Positions 1-8,998 of a stretch of 22,545 nucleotides of DNA are shown here, piece by piece. The stretch covers positions 2,091,328-2,113,872 of the forward strand of contig NZ_CM000745.1 in assembly GCF_000161455.1 (NCBI RefSeq), given 5' to 3'. Every line of letters begins with the position of its first letter. Position 1 is the stretch's first letter. The notes under the pieces were generated by a model. That model was not told the DNA's origin and did no database searches. It was given only the letters and a program-made list of their open reading frames with translations. Made by a program: the position numbers and the translations under genes. Source of the stretch: Bacillus pseudomycoides DSM 12442 (GTDB lineage Bacteria > Bacillota > Bacilli > Bacillales > Bacillaceae_G).

Positions 1-69
1 ATATCCAATATTCATACTAAGAAAAGTATGGAACCTATTCCATCCTTCAGCAAATATCCCTACTAACAT
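1..69 (-). CDS. Possible 5' end of the next operon gene (partial, runs off the window)
   Basis: An open frame of 23 codons begins with ATG at 69 (MLVGIFAEGW...) and runs without a stop to the window edge, in the same direction as the siderophore operon. An in-frame TGA lies four codons upstream, so this is the first ATG of the frame. An AAGGGG sits only 2 nt before the ATG, which is closer than usual; a second in-frame ATG at 15 has no visible ribosome binding site. From general knowledge of Bacillus cereus-type dhb clusters, a 4'-phosphopantetheinyl transferase is often found here, and the three carrier domains of DhbB and DhbF need such an enzyme. The visible residues do not let me recognise the family, so the product is unassigned and even the reality of the gene is uncertain. 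Confidence 0.3.
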   Translation of the reverse strand, partial: MLVGIFAEGWNRFHTFLSMNIGY

Positions 70-154
70 TTCCCCTTCTCACTTTTCATCATTGCTATTG
101 TAATAGAGAAACCTACCCAGATTTATTATTACACCTGGGCAGATTCTTCCTCCT

Positions 155-1609
155 TTATTCACCTGCAACTGCTTTTGAATGAGCTTCATTTGATTGGACT
201 GACGTTTTTTTCTTTGATGTATCTATTACTTCCGCATCACGAATACGTAATGCAAATAATAATGCTATGAATAGGAATACAGCTGCACCAAGCAGGGCCA
301 TTTGATACGCTACAATACTAGCACTCTCATTTCCTGCTCCACTTACATCATGATTTCCAAAAACCGCTAAAAGACTTGCAAGAATTGCAACACCGATGGC
401 GGAACCTAATCGATTTTGCACATTAAAAATAGTTGTCGCCCTCCCCATTGAAGACGGATGAATATTATTAAAAGCTGAAAATTGTACAGCTCCTACAGAA
501 TGACCTAGGAAAAATCCTATGCCAAACAATAGAATACGGACCAGCCAAGGGTTTGTTTCCTGATTCACGAAGCTTAAAACAACAAATATAATCGCTGCAC
601 ATAGCAAACCGGTAGAAATCAACTTACGTGGCCCAAGTCTTTTGTAAGACAAAGGCACAATTTGCGAAGCAATCATTAACCCGATTGCTTCTGGAAATGT
701 TGTAAGACCTGTTTCTAGTGCCGACGCATGTAATACATTTTGATACATAAGTGGGAATATAAATAACATGCCCAGTAATCCAGCAGCCGAAAATAACGAA
801 ATGAGACTCATATTCCGAAATAAACGATCTTGCAGCAAACATAAGTCTAGCATCGGCTGCTTCACACGAAGTTCAACAAATACAAAGAGAATAATAAGCA
901 AAAGTCCACCTAATCCTGTCCCTATTATTTCTGAGGAACCCCATCCTTTTGATGGCCCTTGACTCATTGCATATATCAACATTGCAAATCCTGGTGCGGA
1001 AAGCATAAAACCAGGTAAATCTAACCGCCCAGCAGTTTTTTCAATATGCTCTACTAAAAATAACGCACCAATTAGTAAAGCTACTATTCCAAACGGTAAA
1101 TTAATATAAAATGCCCAGCGCCAAGACATATGATCCACAAAAAACCCGCTAACAATTGGTCCTATTGCAGGCGCAACAGCAATAGGCAAGACGATGAACC
1201 TAGAAATCTTCGGTCTTTCTTGTGGTGAAAATGTTCGAAATAACATTGCCATTCCTACTGGCGTCAATAATCCTCCGCCAGCACCTTGTATGATACGGAA
1301 TATATTTAAGGCAGTAATATTATCAGCAATTCCGCATAGCGCGGAAGCAGCTGTAAATACAGAAAGAGCAATTAGGAATACTCGCTTTGTACCAAACCGA
1401 TCTCCAAGCCACCCAGAAATAGGTAAAAACACAGCCAAACTTACTAAATATCCAACATTGACTGTCCCCATTGCTGAAGGTGGAACTTGTAGTTCATGAC
1501 TAATCGTTTGCAGAGCTACATTTACAATCGTTGCATCCATAGCAGCCATAAACATAGCCGTTACATATACAACACTAACAACAATTTTCGGATTCAGCTT
1601 CAAATTCAT
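155..1609 (-). CDS. MFS transporter, DHA2 (EmrB/QacA, 14-TM) family; candidate bacillibactin exporter
   Basis: This is a 484-residue integral membrane protein of the drug:H+ antiporter 2 class. Seen directly: the DHA2 N-terminal motif MDATIVNVAL (24-33), MFS motif A GWLGDRFGTKR (66-76), RIIQGAGGG (105-113), and the antiporter motif C region GPIVSGFFVDH followed by SWRWAFYINLPFG (150-174). Many hydrophobic segments follow, and the C-terminus is charged. I chose ATG 1609 over an ATG eight codons upstream because GGGGAG lies 5 nt before it and this start leaves only 2 nt after the mbtH-like stop. The distal position in the dhb operon suggests it exports the siderophore or a precursor. That is inference: the known B. 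subtilis bacillibactin exporter YmfD is a different MFS protein encoded elsewhere, and a general drug efflux role is possible. No convincing terminator follows. Confidence 0.9.
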   Translation of the reverse strand: MNLKLNPKIVVSVVYVTAMFMAAMDATIVNVALQTISHELQVPPSAMGTVNVGYLVSLAVFLPISGWLGDRFGTKRVFLIALSVFTAASALCGIADNITALNIFRIIQGAGGGLLTPVGMAMLFRTFSPQERPKISRFIVLPIAVAPAIGPIVSGFFVDHMSWRWAFYINLPFGIVALLIGALFLVEHIEKTAGRLDLPGFMLSAPGFAMLIYAMSQGPSKGWGSSEIIGTGLGGLLLIILFVFVELRVKQPMLDLCLLQDRLFRNMSLISLFSAAGLLGMLFIFPLMYQNVLHASALETGLTTFPEAIGLMIASQIVPLSYKRLGPRKLISTGLLCAAIIFVVLSFVNQETNPWLVRILLFGIGFFLGHSVGAVQFSAFNNIHPSSMGRATTIFNVQNRLGSAIGVAILASLLAVFGNHDVSGAGNESASIVAYQMALLGAAVFLFIALLFALRIRDAEVIDTSKKKTSVQSNEAHSKAVAGE

Positions 1610-1611
1610 TA

Positions 1612-1833
1612 CTACTCCCCTACTGAAACGCACTCAAGTGAGTGAAGACTCTTTGGCTGCATATCACTCCAGTGTAATTCGATATACGCAAGACAAGCTT
1701 GTCTACTATCTTGTTCATGAACAACATCCCACCCGGCTGGTACATCGAGAAAGGCTGGCCAGACAGAATGCTGGCCTTCCTTATTTACTAACACTTTATA
1801 CATAAAGTTATCGTTTTCAAATGGATTCGTCAT
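1612..1833 (-). CDS. MbtH-like protein (NRPS adenylation-domain helper)
   Basis: This is a 73-residue protein with the MbtH-family signature: N17-x-E19-x-Q21-x-S-x-WP (W25, P26), PAGW (32-35), R44, CL-x-YI (47-51) and WSDMQPKSL (55-63). Members of the family bind the N-terminal subdomain of NRPS adenylation domains and help their folding or activity; the likely partner is DhbF next door. Its ATG overlaps the dhbF stop as ATGA, with AAAGGGG about 10 nt upstream inside the end of dhbF, so translation is probably coupled. Length is normal for the family. The MFS gene starts 2 nt after its stop. Confidence 0.95.
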   Translation of the reverse strand: MTNPFENDNFMYKVLVNKEGQHSVWPAFLDVPAGWDVVHEQDSRQACLAYIELHWSDMQPKSLHSLECVSVGE

Positions 1834-4800
1834 ACTTTATTTACCCCTTTCATCGCTTGCTGTCTACTAGCTAATACTTGTCCGATTTCTGTAAGTGGTC
1901 CTGGCTGACATAAATCTTTATGTCGGCAATCAATATCATATTGTTCAATTTCCCCATCTATATAACTAAGCCATGTATCTGGAGAAATCGGATCAAACCA
2001 TTCTGGTATGATTGTTGATCTAAAGAATACAAGGTTTCCATGAAATTGTTTTGGAACATACTTTCCTAAAAGACCAACAGAATTTACGTATGTTTCTTTC
2101 AAGTTCAAAATTGTTTCCTCTTCCAGACTCGCTAATGCACTGCCATCCCTGCGAAGTATATCAATAGCGTTTGCCATATCAAGTGGTTTTCCATCCATGT
2201 TATCTGGGTCGTATCCTCCTAATGCAAGTAGGGCAATAAGCGCTTCTTCCTCACTAGGCGCTTCTGTATTTGGTAAAAAGTGACCGGGATAAGAATCCAA
2301 CATAACAAGCAGTTCAACTTCTTCTCCTTGATTTTGCAAATGAGTTGCCATTGCATGAACAACGTTTCCTCCGAGAGACCAACCTAACAACCTGTACGGC
2401 CCATGTGGCTGTATCTCACGAATGTGCTCAAGATAGTCAGCAGCCATTTCGTCTAATGATTTTGGAAGTTCTTCACTTTTTGCAATGCCGCGTGCCTGTA
2501 CACCATAAATTGGATGATCGCTTCCTAAAGACTTCATTAATCCTGCATAACACCAGCTAAGTCCACCTGCTGGATGTACACAGAACATAGGTAACTCTTC
2601 ACCGCTTGTTCTTAATGGCAAGATTACATCTAGCGCACTTTGGCTCGTCCCCATCTCAAGTATTTCAGCAAGCCCTGCAACTGTCGGTACCGCAAATAAG
2701 CTACCAATACTTAACTCTACTCCTAGCGCTTCCCTGATCCGGCTCATTAACTGCACAGCAAGTAAGGAATGACCGCCAAGATCAAAGAAACCATCATCAA
2801 TGCCAATTCGAGGTAAATTCAAAACCTCTGTAAATAAATCACATAAAATTTCCTCTTTTGGTGTTCTTGGTCCTCGGCTTATCGTAGATACCATGAATTC
2901 AGGTGCTGGTAATGCTTTACGATCTAACTTACCATTTGGAGTTAAAGGTAATTCACTTATCATAACGAAAGCATATGGTACCATATAATCAGGTAGACTA
3001 AGTCCTACATATTGGCGCATTTCAGCTGTATCAATGTTTACATGTTCTGACGAAACAATATAGGAAACTAATCGCTTATCACCAGGCTGATCTTCACGTA
3101 CAATGACAGCTACTTGTTCAACATGAGAGTGCTGCATAATAACGGCTTCAATTTCGCCAAGTTCAATTCGGAAACCTCGAATCTTAATTTGATGGTCTGC
3201 ACGACCGATATAGTCTAATGTGCCATCTTGACACCAACGCGCCAAATCTCCTGTACGATACATTCGAGTACCAGGTTTCCCGTATGGATCTGCTATAAAT
3301 CGTTCCGCAGTTAACCCTGCACGACCTAAATACCCACGAGCAAGCCCTGCTCCTGCAACATACATTTCTCCTACCACTCCTGGTGGTACAGGTTGTAAGT
3401 AATTATCTAATACGTATACTTTAAGATCTGGTATACTACATCCTATTAAGCTGTTTGCTCGTAAAGATACAATATTTTGATCCAGCTCGATATAGCTTAC
3501 ATGTACAGTTGTTTCTGTAATACCATACATATTAATAAGCTTAGGCGAATTTTCTGGATGACGACTATACCAATCTTCTAGACGACTTAATTCCAGTGCT
3601 TCTCCGCCAAAAACGACATATCGTAAAGAAAGCTTTTGCCCTAATTCAACATTTTCGCGATCTGCTTGCATAAGTTGATAAAATGCTGATGGTGTCTGAT
3701 TTAAAACTGTTACCTTTTCCTGGACAAGCAGATTTAAAAATTCTCTAGGTGAACGACTCACAGTGTGTGGTACGACAACAAGACGTCCCCCATACAATAG
3801 CGGCCCCCAAATTTCCCAAACTGAAAAATCAAAAGCATAAGAATGGAACATTGTCCAAACATCTTCCGAATCAAATTGGAACCAATGGTCAGTTGCCCCA
3901 AGTAGCCTTATAACATTCTGATGAGGAATCATTACACCTTTTGGTCTTCCTGTTGAACCTGATGTATAAATTACATAAGCGATGTGTAAAGGTGATAGTG
4001 GCTGTATTCGTTCCACATTTTCTATATTCTCTTCACCATATTTGTTTAATGTCTCCATTATTTTGAAATCGTCTACTACAATCGTTACGGTCTCTGCACT
4101 CTCTATTGTCACTTGTGTGTTCGTAATCATACAGACAGGCCTAGCATCACTTAGCATGAATGAAATTCGATCCGATGGATAATCAGGATCTAGAGGTAAA
4201 TATCCTGCCCCCGCTTTCAAAACTGCTAACAAACTCACAACCATATCAACAGATCTTGGTATCGCTAAAGCAACCATTTGCTCTGGACCTACTCCTTTTT
4301 CAATTAACAGACGTGCAAGTTTATTCGATCTCTTATTTAACTCTTCATAAGTTAGCGTAGTGTCCTCAAATACGACAGCGGTTGCATCTGGCGTTAAGCG
4401 AACTTGTTTCTCAAATAATTCCGGTAAGGTCATTTCAGGCGCAATTTGAAAGCCGCCATTCCATTTTTCAAGTACTGTTTGACGCTCTTCTTCGTCCAAA
4501 ATTTCCAAACGCCCAATAGGTTGTTCTGGATCTTCTACTGCGTCTTCTAATAAATGAATGAAACGACTCACAAGTTTCTGAGCTGTCTCACGCTTAAATA
4601 AATCTGTACTAAATTCAAGTAAACCATGTAATCCATTTGGCTGACCTTCAGACGTACTACGTTCACTTATTTCTATCGTCATATCAAACTTCGAAGAACC
4701 AACACTCTTAATCTCAAGATGCGTTTCTAGATTCGGTATATCAAGTGTAGCCTCTGGTGTATTTTGAAAAGCTAACATAATTTGGAATAGTGGATGACTA

Positions 4801-7800
4801 TTTCTCAAACGCACAGGGTTCAACACTTCAACAAGTCTTTCAAATGGAACATCTTGATGTTCATATGCTGAAAGGTTAACTTTACGCACCCTGCTTAACA
4901 GTTCACTAAAGCTAGGATCTCCAGACGTATCTGTACGTAAAACGAGTGTATTTACGAACAATCCGACAATATCTCCAAGCGCATCATCACTACGCCCAGC
5001 AATTGGACTACCTATTGGAATATCCGTTCCAGCCCCTAATCGTGTAAGTAATGCAGCAAGTCCGGATTGTAGGATCATAAACAAACTAACACCATTTTTA
5101 CGAGCAAGCTCTAATAATCGTTCATGTAACTCTGGATTCACATGAAAATCTATCGTTTCTCCGCAATAGCTCGTTTCCACAGGACGTTGATAATCTGTAG
5201 GTAACTCAAGTTGGGCTGGTAACCCCTTCAATTCTTCTTTCCAAAACTCAATTTGTTGTGAAATGAGACTACCTTGTGCACTCTCATTTCCTAATAGTTC
5301 TTGTTGCCAAAGGGCATAATCGGCATACTGTACTGGCAGTGACTTCCACTGAACTGATTCACCTTTACAATGTGCTTGATACGCAGTTGCTATGTCTCTT
5401 GACAATGGGTTTAATGACCATCCATCCCCTACAATATGATGCAATAATACAAGTAACACATGTTCATCCGGATTTATTTCAAAAAGCTCCATACGGATAG
5501 CTGGCTCTTCTGCAAGATTAAAGCTATATCTTACAGCTTCAGCAAGTACTTTAGGTAATTCTGAATCAGTAGTCTGCGTAACAATTAAAGTAGGATTTGC
5601 CTCATTTGTCTCCAAAATTTGCTGATGTGACGTACCAAGCGTGTTAGGAAAAATAGTTCGAAGTGTCTCATGTCGATCGACGATATCATAAAATGCAGCT
5701 TGTAAAGCTTCTCGATTTAATTCACCAGACATTCGAATGACTACTGGAATATTGTAAGTTGGGCTTGGACCTTCTAAACAATTCAAGAACCATAAACGAC
5801 GCTGTGCAAAAGAAAGAGGAACTTCTCTTGGACGCTCTACTTTCTGAATAGCTGGCCTTGCACTCTGCGTGCTATCTAATTGTTTAACTAGTTCAGCGAC
5901 TGTAGGTGATTCAAATAGTTTTCCAATGCCTAATTCCACACCTAATGTTTCACGAATACGTCCCATTAACCGGGAAGCTAACAGAGAATGTCCGCCTATT
6001 TCAAAGAAGTTATCATCGATTCCAATCCGCGCTATACTAAGCACTTCCGCAAATAAATCACATAAAATTTCTTCTTGTGGATTTCTAGCTACGCGTTCAC
6101 TAACAAGTAAATTGAAGTCAGGTGCTGGTAACACTTTCCGATTAATCTTTCCGTTCGGTGTCAATGGCAATTCAGACATCATCATAATTGCTGACGGTAT
6201 CATATAACCTGGTAGGCTCCCTCCTGCATATGTTCGAATTTCTGCAAGGTCAAGATTTCCATCAGCATCAGGTACAATGTAAGCAACCAAACGTTTATCG
6301 CCAGGTCGATCTTCTCGAACGATTACAACGACTTGCTCAACATGAGGGTGCTGAGATAATACAGTTTCCACTTCAGATAACTCGATACGGAATCCATGAA
6401 TCTTAATTTGATGATCTGCACGACTCACATAATCTAACGAACCATCCTTACGCCATTTAACAAGATCGCCCGTACGGTACATTCGTGTACCAGGTTTCCC
6501 GTATGGATTAGCAACAAATCGTTCAGCTGTTAATTCTGGCCTTCCTAAATATCCATTGGCAAGCCCCGTACCAGCAATATATAATTCTCCCACCACTCCT
6601 GGTGGTACAGGTTGTAAACCTGCATCTAGTACATATACTTCAGTATTCCAAATTGGTCTTCCAATAGAAGGTGTACCACTCTCTTCTTCATTCATATCCA
6701 TGAAAGTTGACCAAATTGTTGTTTCAGTTGGTCCATAAAGATTTGTAACATGACAATTTAATTCTTTTAACCGAGACGCTAGATTCGATGGAAGCGCCTC
6801 ACCACCAACAAGAACTTTAAGTCCTATTAATCTTTCTGGATAATCTGTTACAAGCGCATGCCAAAGTGTTGGTGTAGCTTGCATAATTGTGATGTTTTCC
6901 TTTTGAATGATTTCTGTTAATGCTGAAGAATCTTGAACTGCTTCTTTTTGGGCAATTTGAACGCTTGCTCCACTAATAAGTGGTAAATAAATTTCTAAAG
7001 CTGAAATATCAAACGCAAAGGTTGTAACAGCCAACAAACGATCATTTACATGTAATGAGAATTGATCTTGCATCGCCAATAAAAAGTTGCTTAAGCTTTG
7101 CATCGGCACAACGACACCTTTTGGCTTACCTGTTGACCCCGAAGTATAAATTGTATACGCAGGATTTAAGGGTGCTGCTCCATCAAATGAATCTAGGTTA
7201 TTTTTCTGGTATCCTCTTAACTCTTCTTTTGTATCCTGATTATCAAGCACAACTCTTGTTATATGATCCCCATTCGGTAAATCACCTAAAACAGAAGAAT
7301 GTGTTAGGATACAAGCAGGCTTAGCATCGCTTAATATATACGTAATTCGATCCTCTGGATATTCTGGGTCGATTGGTAAATATGCTGCTCCCGTCTTAAG
7401 AACTGCTAACATTCCGATAACCATCTCTACAGATCTTGGAAATGCTAACGCTACAAATTCCTTAGATTGAACTCCTCGTTCTAACAAGAAATGAGCAAGT
7501 TGATTTACTTGTTCATTTAATTCTTTATAAGTAAGTTCTATTCCATCACATATGACAGCAATAGAATCAGGAGATTTACTTACTTGTTTTTCAATGAGAG
7601 CAGGTACACTTACGAATGAACTTTCTTTCATAGTTTGATTCCACTCTACTAAATGCTTGCGTTCCTCATGAAGTAAGAGTTCCAGTTTTCCAATCGGTGA
7701 ATCTACCTGAAGATCCGATATATCTTCCAGAAGATTCACAAATCTTTTTTTATGATTTATTAACTCTTCTAATCTATATACTTCAGGGTTTGCATCAAAA

Positions 7801-8984
7801 TGAATCCTTAAGCCATTTCCGTCAAACTCGTTTGACACATTTATTGAAAGATCATCAACCGGTCCTGCCGAAAGATTATGTTTAACCCCATGATTTCCTG
7901 CAAAACTCAAGGCATAGTCAAATGGCATCACATTAATCATTGGACCAAATAACCTTTGATTTTCTCCCAATAATTTAAGATCTCGGCGTAATTCTTCATG
8001 ACGATACTTATGATGAAAACGAATATCAAGAACCTCATTAGAAACCTGCCCGACAACCTCAGCAAGACTCATATTAGAGCTTATAGACAAGCGGAGCGGG
8101 ACTACATTCATGACCATACCAGGGATATTGATCGATGCTGATCCTAAACGTCCCATCATCGGTAAACCTAGAACTATATCCTGTGTACTTGTTAATTTAT
8201 GTATATAAATCGCAGTTGCAGCTATGATAAGATCCGGCCAATTCGCATTACAATCATGTGCAACCTTCCGCAAAGATTCTGTACTTAAACGAGACAAATG
8301 TGCTGGTTGGCGAAGAAATGTCTTCGATGTTCTAGGAGCACGTTCCGCTAAACTTACTACTTCTGGTTGATCTTGGAACCGTTCTAACCAAAAGCTATGA
8401 TCTTTCTCAAATTGCTCCGATGCACGATACGCAGTATCCTCCTCTAAAATGGTATATAAAGAACCAAATGATCTCTCATCATACGATTGATTATTCATGA
8501 ATGCCGTATATACTCTTGCTACTCTTTGCGCAAGTAAAGAAAATCCGTATCCATCCATCACAATGTGATGGATGCGCTGATACCAGAAGAAACGATTGGA
8601 AGCGACTTTAAAAAGCGCCTCCGTATACAGCTTGTCCTTTTTCAGATTCACTGGCGTAGATAAATCCACTTGCATCCACGCTTCAGCGGCTTTTTGGGGA
8701 TTTTCTTCAGTACTAACATCAATAATATGCATATGAAATTCAGGTGAATCATCGATAACTTGCCATGGCCCTTTCGCATCTTCTTCAAAGTGAACATGTA
8801 AAGATTCAGCTTCCATTACAACTTTACGCACAGCTAATTCAAATGTTTTCACATCAACTGAACCATGTATTTCTATGTATTCACCCGTATTATAAATTGG
8901 ATTTTTTGGATCAAGTTGCTGCGCAAACCACATACCCGTTTGCGCACCTGACAATGAATGACGAACCTTTTGACAATGAGACAT
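1830..8984 (-). CDS. dhbF: Bacillibactin non-ribosomal peptide synthetase DhbF (C-A-T-C-A-T-TE)
   Basis: This is a 2384-residue dimodular synthetase, close to the length of B. subtilis DhbF. Domains in order: condensation 1 with HHIVMDG (139-145), which should join DHB to glycine; adenylation 1 (about 460-950) with YTSGSTGKPKG (613-623); carrier 1 with GGHS, Ser1000; condensation 2 with HHIVGDG (1182-1188); adenylation 2 (about 1520-2022) with YTSGSTGRPKG (1673-1683); carrier 2, Ser2073; thioesterase with GWSLGG (Ser2203), Asp2230 and His2355 as the likely triad. Pocket residues of A1 are D659, I660, L663, Q702, L725, G727, L749, I757, W758 and K946, that is DILQLGLIWK, the glycine code known for DhbF. 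A2 reads D1719, F1720, W1723, N1762, V1791, G1793, M1819, V1827, H1828, K2019, the threonine code with Val for the usual Ile. The product is the cyclic trimer (DHB-Gly-Thr)3. ATG 8984 has AAAGGGG 9 nt upstream, overlapping the dhbB stop. Confidence 0.98.
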   Translation of the reverse strand: MSHCQKVRHSLSGAQTGMWFAQQLDPKNPIYNTGEYIEIHGSVDVKTFELAVRKVVMEAESLHVHFEEDAKGPWQVIDDSPEFHMHIIDVSTEENPQKAAEAWMQVDLSTPVNLKKDKLYTEALFKVASNRFFWYQRIHHIVMDGYGFSLLAQRVARVYTAFMNNQSYDERSFGSLYTILEEDTAYRASEQFEKDHSFWLERFQDQPEVVSLAERAPRTSKTFLRQPAHLSRLSTESLRKVAHDCNANWPDLIIAATAIYIHKLTSTQDIVLGLPMMGRLGSASINIPGMVMNVVPLRLSISSNMSLAEVVGQVSNEVLDIRFHHKYRHEELRRDLKLLGENQRLFGPMINVMPFDYALSFAGNHGVKHNLSAGPVDDLSINVSNEFDGNGLRIHFDANPEVYRLEELINHKKRFVNLLEDISDLQVDSPIGKLELLLHEERKHLVEWNQTMKESSFVSVPALIEKQVSKSPDSIAVICDGIELTYKELNEQVNQLAHFLLERGVQSKEFVALAFPRSVEMVIGMLAVLKTGAAYLPIDPEYPEDRITYILSDAKPACILTHSSVLGDLPNGDHITRVVLDNQDTKEELRGYQKNNLDSFDGAAPLNPAYTIYTSGSTGKPKGVVVPMQSLSNFLLAMQDQFSLHVNDRLLAVTTFAFDISALEIYLPLISGASVQIAQKEAVQDSSALTEIIQKENITIMQATPTLWHALVTDYPERLIGLKVLVGGEALPSNLASRLKELNCHVTNLYGPTETTIWSTFMDMNEEESGTPSIGRPIWNTEVYVLDAGLQPVPPGVVGELYIAGTGLANGYLGRPELTAERFVANPYGKPGTRMYRTGDLVKWRKDGSLDYVSRADHQIKIHGFRIELSEVETVLSQHPHVEQVVVIVREDRPGDKRLVAYIVPDADGNLDLAEIRTYAGGSLPGYMIPSAIMMMSELPLTPNGKINRKVLPAPDFNLLVSERVARNPQEEILCDLFAEVLSIARIGIDDNFFEIGGHSLLASRLMGRIRETLGVELGIGKLFESPTVAELVKQLDSTQSARPAIQKVERPREVPLSFAQRRLWFLNCLEGPSPTYNIPVVIRMSGELNREALQAAFYDIVDRHETLRTIFPNTLGTSHQQILETNEANPTLIVTQTTDSELPKVLAEAVRYSFNLAEEPAIRMELFEINPDEHVLLVLLHHIVGDGWSLNPLSRDIATAYQAHCKGESVQWKSLPVQYADYALWQQELLGNESAQGSLISQQIEFWKEELKGLPAQLELPTDYQRPVETSYCGETIDFHVNPELHERLLELARKNGVSLFMILQSGLAALLTRLGAGTDIPIGSPIAGRSDDALGDIVGLFVNTLVLRTDTSGDPSFSELLSRVRKVNLSAYEHQDVPFERLVEVLNPVRLRNSHPLFQIMLAFQNTPEATLDIPNLETHLEIKSVGSSKFDMTIEISERSTSEGQPNGLHGLLEFSTDLFKRETAQKLVSRFIHLLEDAVEDPEQPIGRLEILDEEERQTVLEKWNGGFQIAPEMTLPELFEKQVRLTPDATAVVFEDTTLTYEELNKRSNKLARLLIEKGVGPEQMVALAIPRSVDMVVSLLAVLKAGAGYLPLDPDYPSDRISFMLSDARPVCMITNTQVTIESAETVTIVVDDFKIMETLNKYGEENIENVERIQPLSPLHIAYVIYTSGSTGRPKGVMIPHQNVIRLLGATDHWFQFDSEDVWTMFHSYAFDFSVWEIWGPLLYGGRLVVVPHTVSRSPREFLNLLVQEKVTVLNQTPSAFYQLMQADRENVELGQKLSLRYVVFGGEALELSRLEDWYSRHPENSPKLINMYGITETTVHVSYIELDQNIVSLRANSLIGCSIPDLKVYVLDNYLQPVPPGVVGEMYVAGAGLARGYLGRAGLTAERFIADPYGKPGTRMYRTGDLARWCQDGTLDYIGRADHQIKIRGFRIELGEIEAVIMQHSHVEQVAVIVREDQPGDKRLVSYIVSSEHVNIDTAEMRQYVGLSLPDYMVPYAFVMISELPLTPNGKLDRKALPAPEFMVSTISRGPRTPKEEILCDLFTEVLNLPRIGIDDGFFDLGGHSLLAVQLMSRIREALGVELSIGSLFAVPTVAGLAEILEMGTSQSALDVILPLRTSGEELPMFCVHPAGGLSWCYAGLMKSLGSDHPIYGVQARGIAKSEELPKSLDEMAADYLEHIREIQPHGPYRLLGWSLGGNVVHAMATHLQNQGEEVELLVMLDSYPGHFLPNTEAPSEEEALIALLALGGYDPDNMDGKPLDMANAIDILRRDGSALASLEEETILNLKETYVNSVGLLGKYVPKQFHGNLVFFRSTIIPEWFDPISPDTWLSYIDGEIEQYDIDCRHKDLCQPGPLTEIGQVLASRQQAMKGVNKV

Positions 8985-8998
8985 TCGTATTTACCCCT

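Noticed and set aside
13..29. 6-bp inverted repeat CATACT...AGTATG near the window edge
   Set aside because: Short and AT-rich, with no T-run and inside a possible coding frame; likely chance.
113..142. Hairpin CTACCCAG...CTGGGCAG after the MFS gene as a terminator
   Set aside because: The stem has a mismatch and a 14-nt loop, and no T-run follows on the minus strand.
624..1499. Open frames of 60-100 codons on the opposite strand or in another frame within the MFS gene
   Set aside because: They overlap a well-supported transporter gene, have no family features and no ribosome binding sites; they are shadows of its codon pattern. The same applies to the many plus-strand frames across dhbF, dhbE, dhbC, dhbA, sbcC and sbcD.
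1830..8984. Possibility that the two DhbF modules contain a frameshift or a recombination between the similar A domains
   Set aside because: The frame is open over all 2384 residues, every expected catalytic motif is present once per module, and the two pocket codes remain distinct (Gly and Thr).
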